DNA of 64,000 bases from Hawksworthiomyces lignivorus. Its lineage: Eukaryota; Ascomycota; Sordariomycetes; Ophiostomatales; Ophiostomataceae. Positions 32,530 to 43,395 of the stretch are shown piece by piece. Location of the stretch: positions 62,001 to 126,000 of the forward strand of contig NTMA01000015.1 of the NCBI GenBank assembly GCA_002917075.1, written 5' to 3'. Below the pieces are notes generated by a model. That model did no database searches. It had not been told where the DNA came from and saw only the letters and a program-made list of their open reading frames with translations. Position 1 is the first letter of the stretch. The number at the start of each line of letters is the position of its first letter. Made by a program: the position numbers and the translations under genes.

Positions 32530-35500
32530 TTAGGCCTTAAGTTTGGGGGCAGAGGCAAGCCTCTGCAACGTAACGAGAACACCTGTGCGCGGGAGTCAGT
32601 TAACCATTCGTAAGAGAAGCGCAGAATTAATCCCAAGTAATCTGAGAATGGACGTTGCGGGGCGCCTTGCTACTTACCACTGACGCCTTGGGTCATGGTG
32701 GCAGTCGCCTCTGTGCTGCGACTTCCAAGGCTAACCGTAACGACTTCTTTCACCGTGCCAGCTTCGCCCAGCTGGTTGGCCCATCGGAACACCTTCTCAT
32801 CGTCACGGCCGTCGCCAACAACCATGAGAAAGTCGACAGGATTCTCGTGCTGCGCATCGGGTGCCATTTCCTTGAGGAGATTCTCGTGGATCTTCTCGGC
32901 GGCGGTACTCTTGGTCCAGTCAATGGGTTCCACAAGGATAGAGCCGTCAAGAAGGATGGCATGAACGCGCTGCTCTTCGCAAGAGTCGTTGATATGAGAA
33001 GCACAGTCCGTTGCAAGGCGTGTAGCCGACTCGTAGTCTTCGGCAGACTTGTAGTGGAAGATCAGAGAACACCGCCTCTCTTCAATCTCGGCGCCCGGGG
33101 TGCGCTCCTGGTAGTAGGTCAGAATCGACTTGACAGATTCCTTCCACGTGCGGATTTGTTCCGGATCCGCCATCGTGCTCCAGGTGCTGCTGCCTGATTC
33201 TTTGAGGAAGCATCCATTCTCCGCAATGAGGCCGACGCCGGGCACCTGTCGAAAAAGACGGTCGAGTTCCTTCTCGCTGCGACCAGACATGACGTAGACG
33301 GTATTTCTCTCGTCCATCAAGAGATCAGAGAGAACATCGAGGGTACGCTAGAAACTAGTCAGAGGCAGCTCCGTAGAGAGGTCGCGGGGTAAGAGCGACA
33401 AACTTACTTGTGGGCTGACGGGAATGATCTTATTCACAGGGCCCCAGCTGACAAGAGTGCCTTCGTAGTCGAGAATGAACAAACGGCGCTTAGTCCGCTG
33501 GTACTGGCCAATGAGCGTGGTCGTAGAAAGACGTGGCACGGAAGTCTGGTCGCGCCGGTGCTGCTCTTCGTAAACGTGGTCTAGGCGAGACAGGAACTCC
33601 GAAAACCAGTGCGAGCCGGTATGGTGGCGGACGGCGTCATAAAGCTTGGACCAGCGCTGCTCTTTTTCGGGTTCCTCCATCTCCAGTGCCCGCTTGATTG
33701 CGTCTGCGCATGCGCGGTAATCCCACGGGTTAACGGCAAGCTCCGCGCCTCCAAACAGACCAGACGTGCCAGTAAACTCGGACAGAATAAGGCTGCCGTG
33801 CTTCTTCTCAAAGTGCTTTCCGTCCTGGCAGAACACGTACTCATGAGAGGTCAGGTTCATGCCCTCACGCTGGCTTGTGATCATCAGAGCGTCGGCATCC
33901 GTCAAGAGAGCAAGATATTGCGCATAATCAATGTCTTGCTTCAGGTAAACCACAGGCTGGTAGGCAAGATTGGCCCACAGCGAGTTGACGCGCGTCACGA
34001 TGTCGGAGACAGTTGCGTCGAGCTCGTTCTTTTCGCTGGTCGACAGAGCTACCTGGATTAGTATAACACGACCCCGCCATTCGGGATTCATATTCAGGAA
34101 TAGCTCGTATGACAGCAGCTTCTGTCGTACGCCGCGAATGTGGTCGAGCTTGTCACGGGCCACAATGAGCTTCTTGCCGTTGTACTTCTCGCGCAGAATA
34201 TCCAACCAAGACATAACTTCCTCTTCTTCTCGGTGCTCATCGAGAGCGACAGGATCGATGCCAATCGGCATGTTCACCACATCGACGAAACGGTCCTCAA
34301 GCTGCATGCCGTCTGCTGTGGCTTCCGCAGTCAGCAGACGACTGCAGGTCTGCTGAAAATGGCGCGTGTATTCGTGGATCTGGAAACCGACGAGATTGGC
34401 ACCGAGCATGCCTTCAAGCAGCTGGGTGCGCACGGCGAGACAGCGGAAAATCTCACTCGAGGGGAAGGCGACGTGCAGGAAGAAGCCGATCTTTGCATCG
34501 GGCAGTTTTTGGCGGATCATTCCGGGGACAAGGAGCAAGTGGTAATCGTGGATCCAGATGACGTCGTCGCGCTTCCAGTTTTTGACAATAATGTCCGCAA
34601 AGGCTTGGTTGACATGCACATAGTACTTCCACGAGTGATCCTCGTAAGCCTTGCTTCTTGGGTTGTCGGGGATCTGGTAGTGGAACACGGGCCACAAGAT
34701 CTGCTTGCAGTAGTTAACATAGTGGCCGTCGAAGTCCTTGTCCGAGCACCAGACCGTCAGCATGTTGTGCTCGGACGCGAGTCGGTCGTTGATGTCTTCT
34801 TTTTGCTGCGTGCCGTTGAGCGCATCGGTGGGCATGCCGAGAGTCCCTACCCAGGTGTAGTCGCCAAGCTTGCCCTCGCGTGCAGCCGCCTCAGCTGCGT
34901 TGCGCAGACCCCCATTACCTTGGTCGGCGTTCACAATGCGCCAGTGCGCTGAGGCGAAGACGCGATCATGGCTTTCGCTGCGGAGACCTACGCGAGGTTG
35001 GGTGATACCCTGGCGGTGGAGTTCTTTGGCCTTCTCGGTGATGTGTTCATCGGCGTCTAGAAGGACGGGCGGTGGCGAGCTGGCCCGCGACTTGGGTTGA
35101 TCGCGGCGGGCGCCCCATTCCGGAGAGCCTCTGTCAGTAGGATGTGCCCCAGAGATCACCGGGATACGGATGCCGTCTTCGTTCGAGAATGGGTCGACAT
35201 TTTCGTCTCCTGTTGGCGTATCGGGCGGCGTGATATCTGACTGTGGTGTAAAAAGGCTGGGCACGTCCTCGGTAGTGGTCTTCTTAGACTTCTTCTTCTT
35301 CTTTGCCTGTGCCGGGTCCTGCAAAGGAGGCGTGCCGGGCAGGTCAAAGTGAATAGTCTTGGGAAGAAATCTGAGTCGACACAATGCGAAAAAAAGGGAA
35401 ACGCAAAGAGGTCAGCTACAGTTCACGGGAAAGAGTGAAGGGCGCAAAAAAAAAAAAATTGTCTCATGACGTCAGTGCAGCAAATAGAAGGACTTTGTGA

Positions 35501-35604
35501 GAAAAAAATTGGGGCACTCTGGAATGCCATTGAAGACTGCATAATATGTAAACAAATGTAGAACAAAAACAAAAGACTCACAGAGACGCAACAAAGACAG
35601 TCAT
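32530..35604 (-). CDS. tps3: Trehalose-phosphate synthase complex regulatory subunit (Tps3/Tsl1 type)
   Basis: Exons 35582-35604, 33408-35370, 32678-33347 and 32530-32582 give 902 aa. The tiny first exon encodes MTVFVASL and joins FLPKTIHFDLPG, the conserved start. A basic Ser/Thr-rich region (about 20-130) precedes a GT20 synthase-like domain (about 140-600; WIHDYHLLLVPGMIR, SQREGMNLTSHEYVFCQ) and a C-terminal HAD phosphatase-like domain. In the latter the catalytic DxD is D642-Y-E644, where active Tps2 phosphatases have D-x-D, so phosphatase activity should be lost; this fits the regulatory subunit rather than Tps2. GDGRDDEKVF, the acidic motif, is kept. In yeast the complex makes trehalose under heat and osmotic stress. 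Intron 1 (211 nt, the longest in the window) contains a perfect TGACGTCA. Confidence 0.92.
35467..35474. promoter_or_regulatory. CRE-like TGACGTCA palindrome in tps3 intron 1
   Basis: A perfect 8-bp ATF/CREB (Atf1-type) site about 130 bp downstream of the tps3 start codon, inside the first intron. ATF/CREB factors drive stress genes including trehalose metabolism in fungi; function here is inferred. Confidence 0.5.
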
Positions 35605-38600
35605 TTTGCAAACTCAGGTTTGGATAAAGACTGCTTTTGAAAATACGACTTGGGGGACAAGAAGGTTTAAAGTGTGAAGTCTTTTTTTTTTCTGTTAGAC
35701 GAGCCTACCGCGGATGATGGCGGGTAACCAGTTGAGCGATGGGGAAGAACAGCGGGCGGGTAGGGAGTGTTTAATGGCAGTAGTGGACTAGAGTGACATA
35801 GACATCTTCAAAGGTGAGAGAGTATGTCCTGCGTCTTGCGTCTTGCGTCTTCCCTTAGCTGGGAACAAGGATGTTGACCGTTGTGATGAAGAGAAGAAGA
35901 AAAGAATAGCTGAGTGAGGAACGAGACAGGATGAGGTTCTGATGTGATGTGAGATGCTGACTCAATGTTATGATATAAAAAAAGTGAAGTGAGCTGGCAA
36001 GAGCGGAGCAGGAGAGCGCAAGGCGTTGCCTCTTTGTAGGTCTAGAGAATTTTGGAAGGTGCGCTAAACATTGGAAGAGGGGAGGTCCCGAAAATTTTTA
36101 ACGAGAGCGAGTTACAGGTGAGAAGATGGGAAGGCAAAGGACAAGGAAGAGTAGAAAAGCCTTTGCGGTTTTCAAGTGATCTTCCTTTGTTTTTGACTGT
36201 TTATCGGTTTTGCTTGTTTGTCTTACTTCTTTCTTTTCTCACTTTTCCCCCCTTTCTTTTTCTTTCTTTTTTGTTCTCCTTTTTTTTTTTTACCTTTTGA
36301 GGGGAGATGGGGAGGAGATGCTGAAATACAAAAAACTAAAGACGCAATAAATGGACGTGCTTGTTTCAGAAGAGCAGAGTTTGGCTCGTACTTTCCTTTC
36401 ACGGCCCTCTGCTCCCCCCTTCGGAACAAAGGAGGGACTAAGCAGCCACGGCGCTAGTGTCGCAAAGAACCGGTTCGATTTTCGGGAAGGTACAAGCCAA
36501 TGACAGCAGTAGCAGTGGCATGCCAAATGCAACGTTCGCCGCCCTCTGTACTTTGTTGGTGTGTACTTTTTTTTTTTAGGGACACGGGAAGAAGAGCTCC
36601 AGAGCCAGCTTGTGAAAAGATTCTGCACTATTCCGGTGCGTGACGCAAAGTGGCTATTTGGTCGCGTTTATTTGGGTACCGATGGAAGAAAATAAAATAT
36701 ATGAATCAACACACAGCGGGTGGAGCGCAGAATCATTAATATACCTACGTGCTTTACGTCAAGTTAGAGTGCAGAGGTGTCTGGTACAGTTCCAAGAGAG
36801 CAGAACTAATTGGGTGGAGCTGAGATTGCAGCTGCATTTTCAATGACGTCTGCTGCTAAGGGCGATAGGGCGAAGCAACAAGTAGATGCAAAATACAAGT
36901 ACGTACATGTAGGAGAACAGGGGGAAGCACCAATCAGCTCCGGTAGCAGAGCTGATAGTAATAACATCAGCAACACGGATGATGATCAGGAAGGATATCA
37001 TTCGATCTACTATTGCAAGGTACACTCCGGGAGGGCCAGGACAGTTTGATCCGGAAGGCGAAGAGCAACCAAACAAGGGAGGGAGAGACGTTGGGGAAGG
37101 CGGGCGATTCAGACAAGGCCTGGATACATAAAAATTTATGTATCTGCTCGAGAATGTATACGCATACGAGTACGAGCAGTGTAGTATACGATACTCCGCA
37201 CCTCTCTTAGTGGAGCTAGGCTGGCCTGTTGCTTCTCTTGGCCCTCAGGAAAGAAGAAAGCACGCCGTGCCCCAACAACAAAATGACAACTTTTAACACT
37301 GACGTGGAAAAGGCAACACACAGTACTCCGTATGACGGCCCAATTCTCTCTTGTACGAGTACTTGTCCTAAAGCACTTTCTTCTTTTCTAGATACATTCG
37401 TCCTGCATTACGGATGATCGTACAAGATGTCATGACAACGCTTCTACGACAACGACTCATAGGAGTTGTCCAGACCAACCAGAATCTGCAGCGAGAGGGC
37501 GAGCAAGGGACATGGGGAAAGAAGCTACCCCATAATTCCATGTGTTATACATAGAGTGCTATCCGGCTGAAGCGGCAGTTTCCTCTGCACTTGCATCTGC
37601 CTTCCTTCTGCTGCGATGCCCTGTGGGAGATTTACCGGTGCCCAAAGAACTGGGCAAAACGAAGATCGGTTGAATGCTACTCTTTTATTTTTTTATTTTT
37701 TTGGTCGGCTGGGAGGCACAAATATGGTCTGGACCATCCGAGGAGAAGGAGGATTGGCGCTGTTTTCGGTGTTCCCTCTGTGCCGTTGTGCCAGCGCACT
37801 GCATGCATGTGCCTTACTCACACAATGTATGTCAACTTGTCAACGCTTACATTCCAAACCATCCCATCCAAACAGGTCTAAGTCACAAACGACTCGTCAC
37901 GCACGCGTAGCGACAGGCCATTCTCTGTCTAGTTACTCTCTTTTATCTTTCCTCTTACATGTGATTTATCAAACGTCAACTGACGTGCCGGGCTACTCTT
38001 AGCTTGCGTCTCTGACGGTTCTGCGGTGCAGCCCAGCGCAGCCAGCAGGAATCGACTCTTGTCCTGGGAAAAGAATCTAGCCAGAGCAGCGATGCAGCCT
38101 TCCCTTTCTGGCAGCTACGAAGCATGAAGCTTGTCTTCAGACCCCCCCCAGATCATTGCTGTCAGAGACCTGTTGCCAGATGGTTCCCCCGAATTCTGCC
38201 TGCTTCTAGCATCGAAGCACCAAATGGGGTCCTTAATTTCGGACTTTTTGAAGAAGATGGGGGAGGGAGAAGACTCCAGAAACTGCGGAGCAAAAAGACA
38301 GCAGCTTGAGATCGGGATCTAAAACTCTTTCGCGCTTAGAGCCTGGCAGAACACTTCTGCTTGCCCCACCAATAACATGACCTCACCACAAATTCACTGG
38401 TAGGCTTGGCGGGCGTTAGCGTACTTTATGGAAGCCACATTCCATGTGCTCTGGGTTCTTTTGCGAATAGCATTGGAGATGGCGCCTGGAAATTGTCGAT
38501 TCTCCAGAAAATCTTAGATCGACTGCGCTGCGTTAACAGCCTCGTAAATTATTTCCCATCTATGAGAGGTCAAGGTGCGGGAGCTGCTCAGGCCTCTGAC

Positions 38601-40763
38601 AGATAGGCTAGGCCTCTCCTCGCTCTTATTTTCGGCCGCACCGAAATGCGTGGAAGACGAATGCAAGCACAGTTGTCTGTCAGGATGGAAGTGTAAAATA
38701 GTCCTGTGGCGCAACAGTGCATGTACGTGTACGGAGCAGGTTTCCATTTATCTTTTTTTGCTAATTTTCCCGATCTTTCTATGCTCGATTTTGAACTTTC
38801 CCCATTCATACCCTATTCACTGGCGCTTGGGCTTTAGCAGCGTGTCTTCTCACGGCGGCAATCGCGAAGATTGCAACAATGTTTCTAGCCAGTGGGATCG
38901 TCGAGAAACCCCTCGTGCTTGGCCACAGAAGGATAAGTATAGCCCAAGCAGAATTTGAAATACAGAGCAGACGAAAATAAAACGATGAGAAAAAAAATTC
39001 AGCGAGACTGCAAAATAGAAACGAGAACGAAAACGGCAAAATGAAAGAAAAGAAGCCGAATAGAAAGAGAGGGTCCAAAAAAAAGTGATATGCGACAAAG
39101 ACAGACGAACCATAAAAATTGATTTCGATACCGGCGACCTGAGCGGGACAGACACCCCCGAGACGTCGATATCTTGTTCGGCCGTGTATTGAGAATAGCA
39201 GTGGTACTTGGAAGTATCCTGATGCCGGGGCAGCTGCTGCGTACGCGTTTCTCACGACGTATCTGCCTCTGCATAAATTACATCAAAAACGGCCGGAGAG
39301 CCGTAGCTGAGCTCGTCTGGTCGCCTCTTACATAGAAAGGACGGCATATGATGACCCGGGAACTTCCGAGCGCCAGGATGGGGGGGGCATGTCTGCCACC
39401 CTGGTGAGCACAGAGAAAAACTTTTTCAATGGGCCGCGTGGGACCAGGAGAACCCAGACAGAAGAGGAAACGGGTATTGGGGCGTGGATCATCGGACAAT
39501 CAATCCGCAGGCGAAGAAAAGAACACAGCAGGGAAGGCCAGCGAGAGGCAGGGAAGAAGCTGCGCTAACGCTGTCCAGCTAAGGGACCGGGCCGTATATT
39601 TCGTGGTGGGAAAAACGAGAGAAAACCCCATGTTCATGGAATTTTCTTGAAATGCCTCATCCGGGTTCTGATTGATTCTTTCTTCCTCTCTTTCCCTCCT
39701 GCATAACTTTTTTTTGCTAGACTAACACGTACATCGCATCCGAGGAGGGGGAGCCTGCAAACGGCTGCATGCTCGCTGCACTGTGAGGTACTTGTGCAGC
39801 AGATGGATTGTCCTTCTCCCGCCCGTGCTCACCAAAAAGGCAATCAGGAGCAGCGTATTTTTAGTCGGCGCTTCCAATATCTCGTGCAAAATCTACATCG
39901 AGCTCTCTAGTGGATGCATGCTGCTCCTTCGGTACAGGCCCAAGCAGCAAGCTCGCATCTGCACTGTCTTTCTCATTCGCCGAAGCCGTTGTCCTAGCTC
40001 TCGGCTAGAACTGTCTCTTTGTAGAGCTCGCAAGCACGCAAGCACGCAAGCTGCTATTCGCGGCTCGCAGCTTGCGGTTCGCGGCCCTCGGGAAGAGGAA
40101 GGCTGCCTGTCTGCAATTGACTCTGTCCCCTCGTTTCTTTTTTCGGCCCTCTTTCTTAATTGCAACTATCGTGAGATTGAATAGTGGCGTGTTCGCGAGC
40201 CAAGCACACCATCACATCTTTAGCTCTCTTTTTGTCCGCTGTAATTCTCACTCTGGCACTACCATCATACAATTTTCTCAGTCAGCGCCAGCGCAGAAGC
40301 GAATTGCCGAGGGTTTTGGCCGCTCGTATCTATCTCGTCCTCTCGCGTCTCTCAAATGATCACAGGCAACAGCTGTGGCCGACCCCTCCGGCCATACTCC
40401 ACTTTCCCTTCCTTGGCTGCTCCCCACCATCCGAACTTTGGCGGGGCAGAGGGGAACTGGTAGGCCTGTCTTTTCCCTTGCGCCGCTCCATGGTACGACC
40501 TGCCCCAATGGATAATGTCAGGCAGGGCTGGCTGCCATTCACGGTGGCTTGTTCTTTTATATCACTGATGGATTCATGGCTTGCCTTTCTCGGCCTTGGC
40601 AATGCAGCATCGTGGCGTATTGCCATCCCTTTGATTATGCAGGATAGAACATGGAGAAAATGGTCGTCAAAAGTCTAAGTACGTGTACATTGCATGAAAT
40701 TACCGTTAAAACACCACAGTTTTCAAAGCCCGAAATTCTTCCCTGTCCTGGTCGTCCCCCCCT
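35605..40763. other. 5.2 kb region without a recognisable gene
   Basis: This lies between the tps3 start and the rsa4 stop. I read both strands and found only short frames of low complexity (the longest, 149 and 164 codons at 38.8-39.3 and 40.2-40.7 kb, lack domains, codon bias and splice partners). No tRNA fold, transposase motif or long tandem repeat is visible. The tps3-proximal kilobase is purine/pyrimidine-skewed (36.15-36.30 kb is T/C-rich on plus). One TACTCCGTA lies at 37324-37332. A CT-rich stretch at 40.13-40.37 kb resembles a plus-strand promoter, but no open gene follows it. It could be a long stress-gene promoter, non-coding transcription units, or decayed sequence. Confidence 0.6.
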
Positions 40764-42394
40764 CTAGTTCCTCCATAACCGAACCGCTTTGTCTTTGCCG
40801 CCGCTCGCTACCCGCTGTCCGTCAGGGCTCCATTCTACGGCATAGACCTCGTCTTCGTGGTGCGGTAAATCTGCGGCGAGCTTGGCCGCCCGCACGTTCC
40901 AGACTTTGACCGTGGCATCCTTTGAGGCTGTCACAAGCAGCCGTGAGTCCGCCGACCAGGAGCACTGGTAGACCGGCGCGACATGTCCGCGTAGTGTGCT
41001 GGCAAAAGAGCCGTCACTGCAACGTAAAAGATGTTAGTAGAGTTCATGAGACGTCAAGCATGGGATAATATAGAGAGGCTGCGGTACCTTGCGCGCCAGA
41101 TCTTTGTGTGGTTGTCCCAGCTGGAGCTGGCGACGTAGAGGCCGTCCGGGGAGAAGGTGACGTGGTTGATGGCCTTTTGGTGGCCGACCATGCGGGTGAC
41201 GGGCTTGGTGCCCTGGTGCATGGGGTCCCACAGGTACATGGTGAAGTCGTCGGAGGCGGAGACGAGGCGCTCGCGCAGCACGCCGCCGGCGGTGGCGGCC
41301 TTTTCGAAGCGGGCGCGGGCCTTGTCGCGCTTCTCGTCGTCGGTGGCGGGCACGTCGGCGGTGTGGTCAAAGTAGCCGGTGCGCAGGACGAAGTCGGTGG
41401 AGAGGGCGAGGTGGTTGACCCAGTGGGCGTGGGCCTTGAGCTCGTGGACGAGGGTGCCGCGGGCGGCGTCCCAGACGCGGACGGTCTTGTCGTGGGAGGC
41501 GCTGTAGAGCAGGCCGGTGCCGCCCCAGCGGACGCAGCTGACGCTGCCCTTGTGGCCGGCGAGGACGTGCTGGACGCGGCCGGCGTCGGCGGCCCAGACG
41601 CGCACGGTGCCGTCCTTGCTGGCGCTGGCTAGCTGGCGCACGCCGTCGCGCATCAGGTGGTAGGGCTCCCAGGCGAGGGCGAGCACAGGCTTGGCGTGCC
41701 CGGCCAGCGGCTTGCCCACGGGCTCGCCGGTGGCCGGGTCCCAGACGCCGACGGTGCCGTCCATGCTGCAGGTGGCCAGGCGGGCGGCGTCGGGCGACCA
41801 GGCAACGGCCAGCACCCAGCCGCGGTGGCGCTTGAGCGTGTGCTTGGGCGTGCCCGTCTCCGTGTCCCAGATGCGCGCCGTGTGGTCGCCGCTGCCCGTG
41901 GCCAGCAGGCGGCTGGCGGCCGGGCTGAAGGACACGGCCAGGATGGGCTGGCCGTGGCCGGGGATGCGGTGCGCCAGCCGCGTCACGCTCTGCACGCGGA
42001 AGACGGCCTGCGGCTCGGCTGCTAGCGTCAGCGTCGTCTCAAAGGGGTTCTCGATTCCGTGGTCCCGCAGCAGCGCGTACAGGTCGGCCGGGTACGTGTC
42101 GACGATCAGCGGCGGGTCGCGGTCCGGGATGTGCACGCGGAAGCGGTAGGGCAGGAACTCTTCGGCCTCGCGGCCCAGCAGCGTGTTCAGTAGCAGCGAC
42201 ACGTTCTTCTCCGAGGCGTCTGCTATGGGCACCTCGATCACGTCGGCCATCTGCTTGCCATCGCCGTCCACGAACCGTGCCTTGAAGGAGCCGTGGTCTG
42301 GCGGCAGGATCGCCTTGATGTCCTGCTGGACTTTGGTGCGCTCAATCTCCTCGCGGCGCTGCCGCTTGGGCGGCGGAGGCACGAGGGTCGCCAT
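40764..42394 (-). CDS. rsa4: Ribosome assembly protein 4 (Notchless/Rsa4)
   Basis: Exons 41088-42394 and 40764-41016 with a 71-nt intron (CTACTAAC branch) give 519 aa. The N-terminal NLE ubiquitin-like domain (about residues 33-120; VIEVPIADASEKNVSLLLNTLLG, YRFRVHIP) precedes eight WD40 blades, e.g. GSGDHTARIWDTETG, CSMDGTVGVWDPATG, SASKDGTVRVWAADAG, SASHDKTVRVWDA and the last GGKDKAVRLWRN. In known Rsa4 the UBL domain docks on the MIDAS of the Rea1/Mdn1 ATPase to mature the pre-60S ribosome in the nucleus. A charged insert (about 345-375; ATDDEKRDKARARFEKA) sits between blades as in other fungal Notchless proteins. Skipping the intron would lose the final two blades. Confidence 0.95.
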
Positions 42395-43395
42395 GTCTCT
42401 CTAAAAACCGCAGAGGAAGAAGTCCTTGTCGGTTTTTGGCTTTGTTGAGAGAAGGGTGATCCGGCAAACGATCAGTCGTCAATGTCGCCTGCGCTCCGTA
42501 CTCTGCTTGGGTTTCTTTTCTGCTGGTCAACTTTTTTTTTTTCTTTATCGGCGTTATCTTATCTTATCGGCCTCCCCCACCGCCGCAATGCCCAGCATAC
42601 ATACGTACAAGGTACAATTACACGTACACAAAGTACCTGATTACTGTACCTGTAAACTCTCTTTTATGAAGCCGCCATTCAGCTCTGTTCCCTGCTAAAA
42701 ACCCCAACACTATCGCCTTATGTCCAATGAGGTCATCGCTGTCTCTAGTTGAAAGTTTATTCTTATTTTGGCGTGAATCTTGCGATGAAGGAGAATTCTA
42801 CTTAGATCTGCGTCTCAACATCCTTAAACTTTCTTTCTCGTGAGCGTACACGTACACATCTACTGGCTATGTAGTTTGTCTCATGTTGCATCTAGTAAAT
42901 TTACCTGAAGACAAAAATGAGTCTTACGCGTACGAAAGTACGGGTTATCGCCAAGAGAGTCCATCAGCCCAGGGACGCACTGTCGAGGCGCAGGGATTTC
43001 TTTGCGATCTTTAGCGCCTTGGCATCCCCTATCATAGTGAACAGCCACCCGGAAATCTAATTTTATTGGCCTCTCTTGTTCCACATTTGGGTACGATGAC
43101 GCTGTAAATTGGCGTGGCCCTCGCATTCTCTTGCTGTTTTGGTAGCGCCTGTTTTTCTTTGTGAGGCCTCAGCCCAGATCTTCGGTTTCTTTCTTGGGGC
43201 AACGATCTGTCTTGTCATTTTTAAACTCGAACAAATTCACACACGCAAGATTTTCCTCTTAGCTGGCTTGGCTTGTTTCTTTCCAAGACAATTGTCGACA
43301 TTGGTCGCCTTCTTTGCTGTTTACGAGATCATCGACATCTCGCCAAGACTCGTCTGACGCGTCCCAGTCGCGCCCCGAACCCTTTCCTCGACGCA
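42395..43395. promoter_or_regulatory. Divergent spacer between rsa4 and the Ca2+ exchanger
   Basis: About 1 kb with a short poly(T) at 42531, GTAC-rich DNA near 42600-42650, and pyrimidine-rich leader sequence before the exchanger. No gene is seen. Confidence 0.5.

Noticed and set aside
37591..38322. Several overlapping 60-128-codon frames
   Set aside because: Short, mutually overlapping frames with no coding signature; judged random.
38806..39255. 149-codon minus-strand frame with a hydrophobic Phe/Ser-rich stretch
   Set aside because: Low-complexity TTC/TCT-derived sequence; no start context, splice partners or family resemblance.
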